From positions 8,716,342 to 8,780,341 of the forward strand of contig CM034234.1 of NCBI GenBank assembly GCA_019916065.1: DNA of 64,000 nt, in the 5' to 3' direction. Below the pieces are notes generated by a model. The model was not told the DNA's origin. It saw only the letters and a list, made by a program, of their open reading frames with translations, and did not search any database. This DNA is from Vitellaria paradoxa. Its lineage: Eukaryota; Streptophyta; Magnoliopsida; Ericales; Sapotaceae. The first letter of the stretch is position 1. Each line of letters begins with the position of its first letter. The position numbers and the translations under genes are program-made. Below are positions 35,601-45,802 of the stretch, one piece after another.

Positions 35601-38284
35601 CTAAAATTAAGACTTTGGAAGGTTTGACACTAGAACACACCACCACACCCAATAATCATATAGGCGTCAATGCAATGAGCTTAGTATAAACTATAGGCTA
35701 TAGTCTTCTTTATGTAGTTTGGTCACTACCATGTTGAGGCAAATCAGTGTTACCATCCCGTTTCAAGTAACAATTATAAGCGGTAAACATGAGTTATTTT
35801 TCCATCAACTCCTAAATAAAAAATGACAGCACACTCAATTTTCTGCTTTCACCATACAATGGTGCAGGGCAATGTATGAAAATAAAACAATGTTAAAACA
35901 TAACTTGTCAACCACAGAACAGATAAAATCATACCCATTTCACTTCTAAGATACGCATGTCACATTTTAAGGGGAAAAAACTAGATTTGATAAGAATAGC
36001 AAAATGGTAAAGATACTGACCACAAAATAGTTACGCCAAGCCATGATATTGGAAGCAAATGAAAAAAATTTGCCAATGAGTATTTGAAAAGTATTATTTA
36101 TAAAGCTGGATGAGTAGCCTTCACTATCAGTCCAATGTTCCTTCAATGCATCCCGCAATGACATGGTCTTTAGCACCAAGGACCCAGCGTAAATTAGAGA
36201 GGTCAAGGAAACTGGATAGACCACAGCTTGCAACTGTTTCATACATAAAATTGGATTCAGCAGGCAAATTTAGCAATCAGACACCTTTCCAATCTGCAAA
36301 TCATTGAAAGCATAAAAATTTATATTACCACCTACAAAAACTAGCTCTTTCCTGGTATTCAATCATATGATTCAAACTCAAATGCTAACCATGTGGTCCA
36401 ATCGGATGCCGTAAATACCACATAAATATGATGGATCCCAGCTTCTTATCTGGAAATAGTAAGCAGAAAAACATAAATAAGTAATGTAGATGAAACCCTC
36501 TAACAATTAAAGATTACAAAGGTGCACGATAGCTGCTAGGTAGAAATAAATAAAATAGCTCACAGTTTATGCACATTAAAGTAAAAAAATTTACCAGCAG
36601 TTTAGTGTTCAGCTTGAGAATTATGGGAGAGTCAACAGAGAGGAAAGACGAAATCCCCACAAAATAACACTTGAGTGACCAAATATACAACATAAGAATG
36701 CAATCCCATAAATGTAATGAAAGGCAAGTGAATTGACCACAGACTCAACAAGGCTCCATATTAACTGCAATGCATGCAAAATTCAAAAGAGAGGGCACAT
36801 AAATTGTAAGGACACTTAAAATGCCCATGAAAGAATACTTACAACATCCAAATGTAAAAGCATGAACGAACAAACTAATACTCAAGTCTGATTCTACAAT
36901 AGAGGCACTAACGTGACCAAAACAACTTGGATTATTTCAAAGGTTGACAATTAAAGTATTGGACTTGAGTTTACATGAATAATAAATTTTGAAGTATAAA
37001 TAAATATATTGCGAGTACAATACAGTATCTAAAGCTCACTTAAAGGGGAATTAACTTCACTATGGTTCTGTCTTGTGTTTGGAAATGGATTGTAGAAAAA
37101 AAAAATGAGAATCCCCCCATGTTTCATCTAGTACCTAAACTAAACTTCAAAACTACAGTTTTCTTGAAAATGGACAGAAATCAAGAATAAGAGAAAGAAA
37201 AATTGCATGAAAATTAGAAATTCCCCCCATTTTTTGATCAAATTATCAACTGTCAGAATATACCTCTCTGCAAGCACACCAAACAAAGAATGCAACTTTT
37301 CTGGGAACTCTATTCAGCCATAACCAGTACCAGGTCCTGTTATCTCCGTTTTCTCCTACTAGTAGAGGGTAAATGAACCGAAATGAGACGAACAATGGAG
37401 TGTTTGAATTAGGATTTTTAAGCTTAAAGAGTTTTAAAAAATGGTTCAAGTTTGGTTTGATAATATTTCGAGTCAAACTCAAGCGATCCTCTGATCAATT
37501 TGATCTCAAGTTGAGCTCAAACAATTTGTATTTTACACTATATTTATCTAGTATTAATTATCGGGCCACACTCTAGTTGGCTACAATAGTATAACTAGCT
37601 TAAAACTATGGTTCAAGTTCTGTTCCTTTATGTTTTGAGTCAACCTCAAGCTCAAGCAAGCATGTGAACAAATCGGACTACAGCAAGCCTCGAATAAATT
37701 GGTTAGTTTTACAGCTCCACTTACCAGTGCCCAGTAGAATGAATTCACCCTAAACTTACCATCTCATTCCACCGCATCCAATCCTCATCCACTCTACCCA
37801 ATTCAGAACCTTAATGCTATTTGGATCTTATATTTGTCAGAAAAAATGAAATTGCTCACACACATTATTTTTTTCTTGGGCAAAACAACGTTCATTTACA
37901 CAAATACCTATTCATTTTCTGCTGTTTTTTTTCCGGGGAAAAAAAAAAGAAAAAGAAAAATTGAACTCTTCCTTCATCTATTTCCCATTCTTTTTTTGCC
38001 TTCTTATTTCCCTTTTTTTTTTCCCAATCTATTAACACAAGAAGTAAATCTCAATTAAGTGGGAAGAGGAGAGACGTTACCGGGAGGATAAGAGCAGAGA
38101 CGATGAGCGAGACGACGGAGGAAACAGCGGCGCACACGAAGCGCCTGATCAGGAAGCTTTTGAAGGAGGTTGGCGGCGGAAGGCGGAGGATCAGCGTGGG
38201 AGAGTAGAGAATGGCGACGTAGAACAAGGCCATAGCCGTACATGCTCCGACTGCCACTGATTTTGATACGCCCTCTTCTTCCAT
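28871..38284 (-). CDS. FACE2: CAAX prenyl protease 2 (RCE1 / FACE2), eight exons
   Basis: ER-membrane endoprotease (ABI family, glutamic type) that removes -aaX from farnesylated or geranylgeranylated CaaX proteins before ICMT methylation. Coding exons on the minus strand: 38081-38284, 36390-36449, 36021-36233, 35049-35160, 32681-32752, 32253-32315, 29864-29941, 28871-29004. All junctions are GT-AG, all join in phase, and the total is 936 nt, 311 aa, the size I recall for Arabidopsis FACE2. Exon 1 (MEEEGVSKS start, ATG at 38,284) holds two hydrophobic helices. Catalytic motifs are intact: TEELVFR (E164, E165, R169), AHLNHF (H198, H201) and VAHIFCN (H251, N255). It ends CRCWQRYCTWN, then TAA at 28,873-28,871. 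An upstream in-frame ATG (38,347) would add 21 residues unlike the family. Introns are 156 to ~2311 bp; intron 5 contains a foldback MITE. Exons were joined by eye; no transcript evidence was available. Confidence 0.95.
29619..29658 (+). repeat. (GT)20 microsatellite in RCE1 intron 7
   Basis: Uninterrupted GT run of about 40 bases, followed by TTGGGAGGGGGGGG. It is intronic to the minus-strand RCE1/FACE2 gene and likely polymorphic. Confidence 0.95.
29942..32252 (-). other. RCE1 intron 6, possible inserted repeat
   Basis: Large intron. The part from ~30,840 to ~31,690 is more GC-balanced than the rest, with phrases such as GGCATACATGGCTTGACCAC and CTCCCTTTCTCCAACTAGGA. That suggests an inserted and decayed element, but I found neither paired ends nor coding motifs. 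Open frames at 30,549-30,847 and 31,832-32,068 are not recognisable. Confidence 0.35.
32447..32577. mobile_element. Foldback MITE inside RCE1 intron 5
   Basis: The arms are near-perfect inverted repeats around a short loop. Left arm: CATTTGTTTCAATGTAAAAT then GTTTTCCGAAAAAC. Right arm: GTTTTTCAGAAAATATTTTA then CATTGAAACAAATGA. The element makes up about a third of the 365-bp intron and would form a stable hairpin in the pre-mRNA. No other full copy was found; 11,425-11,517 shares only ATATTTTACATTGAAAT. Confidence 0.8.
33580..33985 (+). mobile_element. Possible degenerate solo LTR in RCE1 intron 4
   Basis: The stretch has an LTR-like architecture in plus orientation: AT-rich 'TATTATTAGGATTTAATTTTTGG' type sequence, a TATA-like GCTTATATAAAGACTTTG near 33,785, then a pyrimidine-rich leader (TTTTCTTTCTCTAATTTC, TTCTTCTTCTTAC). 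It resembles short copia/TRIM LTRs, but no target duplication or second LTR was found, so the call is tentative. The ORFs at 34,108-34,333 next to it are not recognisable. Confidence 0.25.
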
Positions 38285-38720
38285 GGCTTCCGATTCCAAA
38301 ACCCACCCCTCAAACCCTATGATCCGCCGATAACAATCATCAAACATACGTATACCCTTCGATGGCTTTGACCTGGGTGGACTTCTAGCTATCTCTGCTC
38401 CCCCATCCTTTGAAATCTCACATCTGTTCTACTTTTTTGGATAATTTTTTGAACTTTCTTTCCACTGCAGGAGCCCTTACGCCTAAACCCTTGTTTGTTT
38501 GGAAGAGTGCGAAGGGAAAGAAAGTGAATTAAGCTATATTTATTTAAAATATATAGTTTTTAATATAATTTTATTGACTACATATAAATATAATAACTAA
38601 AAAAAACTAATCCAACGTGTGATTCAAACACATAAATATAAAATAAATAATGAGAATGAGATTTTATGATATTTTAATATATTTCTATTGACTATAGTAT
38701 AAAAAAAAAAAACTAACTCA
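38285..38720. other. 5' flank of the RCE1 gene
   Basis: The region upstream of the minus-strand start codon is C/T-rich on the plus strand (purine-rich leader on the coding strand) to ~38,420. No clear TATA box is seen within 150 bp, consistent with a housekeeping-type promoter. AT-rich DNA follows. Confidence 0.4.
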
Positions 38721-38880
38721 GGAAGTATTTGGAGTAACAAAAATATGATAAAATTAAATAATTTGAAATAATTTATTGATTTATAATTCGTGCAGCGAGA
38801 TAAAAAGTGAATAATTTTTAAAAATTTTTAGAGATTTTTAAAATTTTTAAATATTTTACATCGCGCTAAACAGATACTGA
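38721..38880 (+). mobile_element. MITE family B, copy 7 (diverged)
   Basis: Starts GGAAGTATTTGGAGTAACAA. The interior has TTTATAATTCGTGCAGCGAG and AAAAAGTGAATAATTTTTAA, matching copies 1 and 2; the right end, GCGCTAAACAGATACTGA, is degenerate. Confidence 0.6.
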
Positions 38881-39333
38881 GATATAATTGAGTTTGGAGT
38901 TTTTAAAAAGTTAAAAAATAAAAATAAAAATTGATGTAAAAATAACATGTGGAAAAATTTGATTTGAAGAAATTAAAAATTTTTGGAATTTTTTAGAGTT
39001 TTTTTGAGAAAATTTGAACCTCCAAGTGAGATAAAACAAATCTCATGAGATGGAAGATTTTATGATTTCACAATTTTAATCTACTCAAATTTAAAATTGT
39101 ATTCAACATATATTTGAAAAAAAAATTACAACAATAGTTGAATCTATCATATGACATAATTGGCATATTATTTTGTATATTTAAAAAGTATATACACCAA
39201 ATATCAATACAGTATCTCTTTTAAGATATTCACAATTTATAACATTGAACACTCACTGTAAAAAAGCACAAAATATTTAAGATATTCAAAACCAAAACTA
39301 AAATACTCAAAGGCAATCGAAAGTCAAATACTT

Positions 39334-39639
39334 AGGGTTTATTTGGTATATTTTTTTATTTTTTGTTTTCTGTTTTTGTTTTCTATTTTCTGTTTTGAAC
39401 TTATTTTCCATTTTATACTTTTGAAAATAAGAAAAAACCTCAAAACGTATTTAGTCACTTATATTTTTAAAATTTGTTTTAGAAAATAAAAAATATGTTT
39501 ATACATAAAAAGAAAAATAATAAAAAATCGTTTTGAACATTTTTAATCTAATTCAAAATAATGAAAATAGAGCATTTTCTTTTTTTTATTTTGAAATTTT
39601 TAAAATATAAAATATAAAAGTAAACTAAATGTCACCTTA
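39334..39639. mobile_element. MITE family A, copy 3
   Basis: Left end AGGGTTTATTTGGTATATTT, right end AAAGTAAACTAAATGTCACCTT. The interior carries GAAAATAAGAAAAAACCTCA and 'GTTTATACATAAAAAGAAAAAT', as in the copy at 8626. It is more diverged than copies 1 and 2. Confidence 0.75.
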
Positions 39640-40514
39640 ATTATTCAGTTAGGTTTTGAATTCAAAAAATTAACTTAATCATTTTAATTTGATTATTTAA
39701 TTGACACATATATATATTATTTAACTTAACTCAAACCAACTCATTTTAATTCGATTTTAAATACTTACTACTACACAAAATAGTGCATTATACAATAATG
39801 CTGACCAAAGTCAAATTCACTCGATAAATATTTGAGTGAATTTATTCGATCTCATAAGATTATCATTTAATTTTGGTTTCAAAAATTTGTGCATTATACA
39901 AAAATTTGACAAGTGAACCAATCTGATTTTTGCACACCCCAAATTTGTAAATTAAGATTCCTGAATATAATTTTGGATTGATGTTTGGAATGATGAGAAT
40001 TTGAAATGGGCTTCGAAACGTGCACCTAAACAAGCCTAGTGGGCAGGAAAAATTTGGACACATGCACGTTGGACCTTTGTAGTAGTCAATTTTGAAGCCC
40101 ACTCGGTTAATGATGATACATAATATGATTCCCACAAAATATGTCACAATCTCAAAATTATAAAAAAAAAATCTGAGTATGATACGTTACAAATATATTA
40201 ACCCGGATATAATACTATATGACTTGAATTTAACTTGATTATGAAATAAATTAATTTTTTCACATATTTATTAAGTTGTAAAATATTTCAACAAAGCGAA
40301 TAACAAACAGAACTATAAATTCAAACATAACATATAGTGGCAAATTCATAATTTGTTGCTTAAGAATCAATAAGATCGAAAACTAATGAACAATATAATT
40401 ATCAATCAATAACTACTATTATTAAACCAAAATTAAGTACAAAAATTAAAAATTAATAGCTTTATCGAACTGACCCTAATATAGTATTGTCAATCACTCT
40501 TTTAAACTAAAATT
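39640..40514. other. Intergenic, no gene
   Basis: AT-rich. The minus-strand frame at 39,863-40,147 has no recognisable domain. Confidence 0.5.
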
Positions 40515-41375
40515 AAGGGTTGGTATGGTGCACCAAATTTTGGTGAAATTTTCTAAAAATCTCTATTACATTTTTACACATTCTTACTTTTTCGAAATTT
40601 GAAAAAAGTTCAATACCTTCTAAAAAAAAGTCGATAACTAGAATTCGATTAATCAAATAGCAAAATTTTTTTTGCCATTTTCACCATGGACTCTTAATCT
40701 ATCGAATGACACTCACTGTGACTAATTTTTTTGGGGTCGTAGAAACCGTTCCAACGGATTCGCACAGCTAACTTTTGTCCAAACAGATTGTAGAAACTCA
40801 TTCCGATGCCATCCCACTTCTTGACTTTGTCCAAACGGCCTGCACAATCCAGTCAGAACGGTTCGCTGAGCACATTTGGGATTCGAATTACGTAGGCACT
40901 GGATCTATGGAATACAACCAACGAAAGATATTTTTTCTCTGCATCCCAACGCACCAATAGACTTGTAAAAAGAAAGAAAACAAATATTCTCAACTCATTT
41001 ACGCTTATTTTAGAAGAAGTAGAGAAATTTTAAAATCCAGGACCCACCATGACTAATACGAGTTTCCAACAATAGAAAATAAAAATAGAATGTGCAAATG
41101 AAAGGAAATCTGAAGAAATGCATTTCAATTTGAGCACGAGAAGAATAAACAGTGTGAAACGGTGGCGTTTTGAGGCTGATTCGATCTGCAAAGAAGTCAT
41201 AACTTATAAAAAATTTTGAATCTGTCCAAATGAAAATTCAATCCGTCGGAACGGGAATCTTACTATTCACCTCAAAAAAATACAGTTTGAGATATGCGCA
41301 TCAAACGGAAAAAAATTTCTCTAAATCAGACTTTATCTCATTTTGTCCTATTTTTTGCCAGTCCAAACACACCCA
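40515..41375 (+). mobile_element. ~860-bp non-autonomous TIR element (family F), copy 1
   Basis: The left end GGGTTGGTATGGTGCACCAA and the right end CAGTCCAAACACACCC are inverted (GGGTGTGTTTGG type in copy 2). The interior aligns over its whole length with 50,301-51,196: a shared CCAAATTTTGGTGAAA start, GAAACCGTTCCAACG, CCACTTCTTGACTTTGTCCA, GGAATACAACCAACGAAAG and AATCCGTCGGAACG. The small open frame at 40,775-40,960 is part of the repeat and not a host gene. Confidence 0.8.
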
Positions 41376-42634
41376 AAGTACAAAAATTAATGTCCGCGTG
41401 AGATGGTTCCCACTTTCGAATATATTTTTCATTTTTTTTCCTTCCCCGCCCGCTCAACCGCAAATTAATTAAATATCTCTTGGCTTTTGCTCTCCCTCAC
41501 CCCCTTCGCCCACCACCATCCCCGTCTAAATCTGTTTGGGTCTAGATAAAGAAATTAAACTATTAATGTTTGTTAATTGCATCCAATATTTTCCTAGCCA
41601 GGAATCTGCCAGCTCCTACCATATATGTCACCAATTTTCCAACTAATCAAACATCAAACTTACACTTCTGGATGTCTAAACAACTTCAACTAAAGTGACT
41701 TTTTCCTTGACTTCTCTGCCTGGAAATAGTGCATGCTTGAGAGTCCAGACCCAGATTCCATTTTGACTCTAATCTGATTATTAATTTGCAGCTGCATGCA
41801 TTATTTTACTCAACAACTGTGCTGCTGGGGTGGTTGGCTCTACTTCCGTTGACTTTATTAATTTCTTCCAAATTTTGGTGATCCGAACTAACAATAGTTC
41901 CTCTTCAAAACTAGATTACGGGGGAAATTGTCTAGGTTTATTGATGCTATCTTTTAACAATGTGTTCCAAAATTCTTTAGATCTAAAAATTAGTTGATGT
42001 ACGTATAAATTTACCTGGATATACTAAATTATGAAAAAAAAATAAAAATAAAAATAATGCTTTTTAAAACTATCAAAATATAGAGTAACAATAAAACCTG
42101 AATTGGTGATTTGATTTTAATTGATATATATTATAATATTACATTTTAATAACATATTAGCAATACGTAATATTAAATTTTAGAGAGTTGCTAAAACTAA
42201 AAAATACTTTCAAAAAAAAAAATTTTAAATACACTTAACATCTCCCTACTTTACTATCAATATTACTTCATCAAAATATGTATTTTAAATAATTATATTT
42301 TATTTGAGTACTTTTAAATTGTTTTGTTTTGATATTTTTATTAGTTATCATTAAATTAAAAATTTAACTGAAAATGTCTGTGTTTATTGCGGTATTTTTT
42401 TATTAATAAATTTGATAAAATTATGAAGGAATTAAGACAAACGATTTAAAAGTACATAGGTCAAAATAAAATTAGGATAAAGTACCAAAATACCAAAGAT
42501 TGTTTATAATAAAAAAGGGAAAAGAAAAATAAAATAAAATAAACCTACTAAATCCTCTGAGATAGTTGTAGATTTGTTGAAGAGCGTTGTACTTCCCCTG
42601 AACCCTCCCAACACCCCCACAATCTAAAGACGGA
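41376..42634. other. Intergenic, no gene
   Basis: A more balanced stretch (41,400-41,900) with C-rich 'CTCCCTCACCCCCTTCGCCC', then AT-rich sequence. No ORF or element boundary was recognised. Confidence 0.5.
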
Positions 42635-42642
42635 TATAAATA
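42635..42642 (+). promoter_or_regulatory. TATA box upstream of the 135-aa ORF
   Basis: TATAAATA within CGGATATAAATACACATG, 52 bp before the ATG at 42,687. It lies just after C-rich sequence and implies a leader of roughly 15-25 nt. Confidence 0.55.
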
Positions 42643-42686
42643 CACATGATATATATATTGTTATATATTAATCCTCAACCCATAAC

Positions 42687-43094
42687 ATGAGCAACCCAAA
42701 AATGGCCTCGTCTATAGAAGATTTTGCAGAAGACGAAGGAGCCAAAGCAAGTGCTCTTGTTTGCTTAGAGGAGGAGGAGGAGGAGGAAGAAGAAGAGGAG
42801 GAGCTCTTTGAGATTAATCTAGAGGTGTTCGACAACATTCCTCCACCTCATTACTGGGAAAGCCATTCAACTGCAACCGATAATGCTCTCCTGGCAAATT
42901 GCTTGCTACCCATTGCTGATCTTTCCAGTGCTATTCCCATGGTGTCCAAATCTTGTGATTCCTCCTCCTCATCATCATCCTTATTGCTCCAAACACCTGG
43001 CGGTGTTATTGACCTTGCAGAGTCCATCCCAGCTGGAAAGCTTCTTGGTCTTGGATTCCCATATTTGTGTGCTTTAAGTATGATTTTGAACTGA
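42687..43094 (+). CDS. Uncharacterised acidic 135-aa protein
   Basis: I do not recognise this family. The frame is uninterrupted, much less AT-rich than its surroundings, and follows a TATA box, all of which favour a real small gene. The protein has an acidic N-terminal third with 12 consecutive Glu (28-39, a GAG/GAA microsatellite), then a segment that looks conserved: LFEINLEVFDNIPPPHYWES and LLANCLLPIADLSSAIP. A Ser run and a hydrophobic C-terminus (GKLLGLGFPYLCALSMILN) follow. There is no signal peptide, and only the last ~20 residues are hydrophobic. A second Met (residue 6) is an alternative start. A spliced C-terminus cannot be excluded. Confidence 0.7.
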   Translation: MSNPKMASSIEDFAEDEGAKASALVCLEEEEEEEEEEEELFEINLEVFDNIPPPHYWESHSTATDNALLANCLLPIADLSSAIPMVSKSCDSSSSSSSLLLQTPGGVIDLAESIPAGKLLGLGFPYLCALSMILN

Positions 43095-43186
43095 AGAGTA
43101 ACCAATTTACGTGGTGCTAAGGATTAATTATGATGTTTCTTTCTTGTATTAGACTTTCTATTGATAAGGAGCTCGTGTATGCATAT

Positions 43187-43188
<2 letters not shown>

Positions 43189-43217
<29 letters not shown>
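43189..43217 (+). repeat. (AT)n microsatellite
   Basis: About 14 AT units, 95 bp downstream of the stop of the 135-aa ORF and just before a family C MITE. Confidence 0.9.
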
Positions 43218-43219
<2 letters not shown>

Positions 43220-43230
43220 AAGAGATTATG

Positions 43231-43521
43231 ACACCGTTTGTCAACTCAATTTTTAGTAAAAAAATTATTAAATTTTATTTCTTGAGCGTTTGATAAAATA
43301 CTAATTTTTATCAATTTGTTTATTTAGTTATAATAATTTGTTTAATTTAAAAATTATTAAAAGTTATCAAAGTTATTAAAAATTTTACTAAATACTCACA
43401 AGTTGCAAAAAATTTGTCAAAAATTGATACTTATTTTATTAAATATATCAAAAGTTATAAGTAATACTTTTTGGTAAAAAAATATAAAAAAATTACTAAA
43501 ATTTATACTTCCAAACGGGTA
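43231..43521 (+). mobile_element. MITE family C, copy 2 (uninterrupted)
   Basis: Left end ACACCGTTTGTCAACTCAAT, right end ATACTTCCAAACGGGTAG; the ends are inverted (ACCCGTTTGGAAGTAT). The interior carries TTGAGCGTTTGATAAAATAC, ATTTAGTTATAATAA and ACTAAATACTCACAAGTTGC, aligning with the copy at 11,935 on both sides of its SINE. Confidence 0.75.
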
Positions 43522-45779
43522 GCTACGTATACCTATATGCTGTCTTAGAAGTCAGAAGTAATTTCTGTTGTATTTTAGTTCATCGCGAAGCCCTGGACAC
43601 GAGGTCCAGCCCAATGTCAACTTTTTCAATGTGAGTGACGCCAACTTTCCACATAAGAGGAGGCGAACCGAAAATTTTTCAATTCACATTAAAAAACAAA
43701 AATACAATTAAATTCTATTTTTTATTTTTAATTATTTAAAATTATACTTTTATTTTTATTTATTTTTTTATTGCAATTTACTTGAAAATTGCAATTTTAC
43801 CTAGATGATTAAAAATTCTAAATCTAACCCTTCACCAGACAATATAAACTACACAGACAGCATGGCAGAATCAAAGTTTTGCTGCCATAATTAATTGTTC
43901 CTGATGATAACCTATTTCCGCCGTACACCATTATTCCTTTTGGCCTCCGGTTGAGGAGACTGAAAGAGTAGGAACGGCGGGTCCATGACTCTTTTGATTC
44001 TCACAGACAATACTAATTGACGGTAACTTATGATAGTCTCCACATTGTAAACTTGACAGATGTTATCCGTTTTATTCACTTTCTCGTAAGTATTTTTACG
44101 CACAATTTTAAAATATATCATAACAGAGAGAAAATAATTGAGCAGTACTTATAAATTACTATACTCTCAACTTCTTTCCAACGTAGAATCATTTTTTGTC
44201 TCCTCACGGAGTAAATAGTTAATTTGATGTGAAGTGAACAGGCCCAATTCCAGCCGCATTCGCAGGATCGCAGCAAGAGCTAAAACCCTGAACAGAAAGC
44301 TCATCGCGTTTTTTTTTTTTTAATTTTGATTTAAATATTTTATATTAAAATTATTTTTTTATGTAAAAAACTTTAAAAAAATTATTTTATTATTTCTATT
44401 TCTTGGTGGTTTGCTCTGAAAAATATTTTTAAAACTTTTCTGATAACAAAAATATAAAGGAAATACTAAAAAAAAAGTGGAGTGTCATTATTTCCAGAAC
44501 ATATATTACCGGGTTTTAAGAGAAAAGCCTGAATATACGGAGCCTGAATGAAAAAAAGTAGACAGATTTGCACATGCAACTTCACTTGGGTCAATGGCAA
44601 GACAACCCTAAATAATTCTGCTGTTGAAAATACTTGATATTCCTTCAGAACCTACGCACACTCTCTGATGAACTTACAAGAGAATAAATACATAAATACA
44701 ATGAGTTTTGTTGGTACAAAAATAACCAGAACACGTGGCAACACACTCAGAGTACATACGTGCTGAGCAAAGAGGTGCTTGGCGCGCATTGAACCCGTTC
44801 AGTTCCTGGTCACTCCAAGTGGGTCTACAGCCAAAGGAATAAATGCTGATTAATTATGATTATAAATGCCATTATAAAATAAATTTAGTTAATTTATTGT
44901 ATCTTTGCTAACTTAATCAGTTATTTACCCACGGTGACAAGTATGATGTGACATTTGAAAGTTTTTTATTGTCAAATCTCTCCCCATTATCCTTATAACA
45001 GCGGCACAATACAAATCGACGGGTATTAAATGTAAAAATAAACCATGTTATATGTACATATATACAACTATTATAATATTATTATTTTTTCAATTATTTT
45101 CTAAATTGTTTAACATTCTCTCTTGCTATAAATATCACACTTAGTCCAAAAAATTAGATATATATGCTCACGATTATCAATTGAATACTTGTAATTCACT
45201 CGTTATTCTCTGTACTTATTCTAACTTAACCATCAAGAATTTTTAGTCGAAACTCCCTTCTGCCACTTTTTTTAACGGTCTTTTATTTTTTAGACTTTTT
45301 CAGATAAGTTCAATTGATGTGATAATTACGAATAGAGTTATTTTTTTTATTCTCTCTCAAGTTTTATTTTGATATTGTAAAATTATATAGAGAATGCATT
45401 ATAACATGATAGTTATTACTATTTTATAACTTAATAACATAAAAAAAATAATTATAAACCCAAGTTATATTTTAAAACTAATTATATGATAACTTTTATA
45501 TCAGCAGTGTACCAAAATTAAACTTATTAGAGTAATTCATGACACTCACAAACTTCATTACCAGCTAATAATGGAAAACACATATACAGACAGTTAAAGA
45601 GAGCAGTAGAGGGAGAAGCCCTCTAGCTAGCTCTTTCTTGAAGCTATAAATATATATAATATGTTATTGTAGTTACAGGGAGAGTGCTATTCGATATGCT
45701 ATATATATATATATACGAGGAGTTTGATTAATTTATTAATAGCAAAAACCCTATAACATGAATAGATGGAGTACCACTA
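43522..45779. other. Intergenic, 3' flank of the TFL1-like gene
   Basis: AT-rich with balanced patches at 43,860-44,290 and 44,560-44,860. No ORF has recognisable motifs. A plausible minus-strand AATAAA for the TFL1-like gene lies at 45,732-45,737, 64 bp beyond its stop. Confidence 0.5.
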
Positions 45780-45802
45780 ATATATATATATATATATATA
45801 TT
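45780..45802 (+). repeat. (TA)n microsatellite abutting the TFL1-like stop codon
   Basis: A run of about 11 TA units directly follows, and overlaps by the stop codon, the 3' end of the TFL1-like coding sequence (TAA at 45,803-45,801 on the minus strand). Length changes would alter the 3' UTR but not the protein. Confidence 0.9.

Noticed and set aside
38285..38347. Upstream ATG extending RCE1 by 21 residues
   Set aside because: The added residues do not resemble the family N-terminus, which begins shortly before the first hydrophobic helix, as with the ATG at 38,284.
40775..40960. Open frame in plus strand as a possible small gene
   Set aside because: It lies wholly inside repeat family F and is mirrored in the copy at 50,301-51,196; there is no independent evidence of coding.
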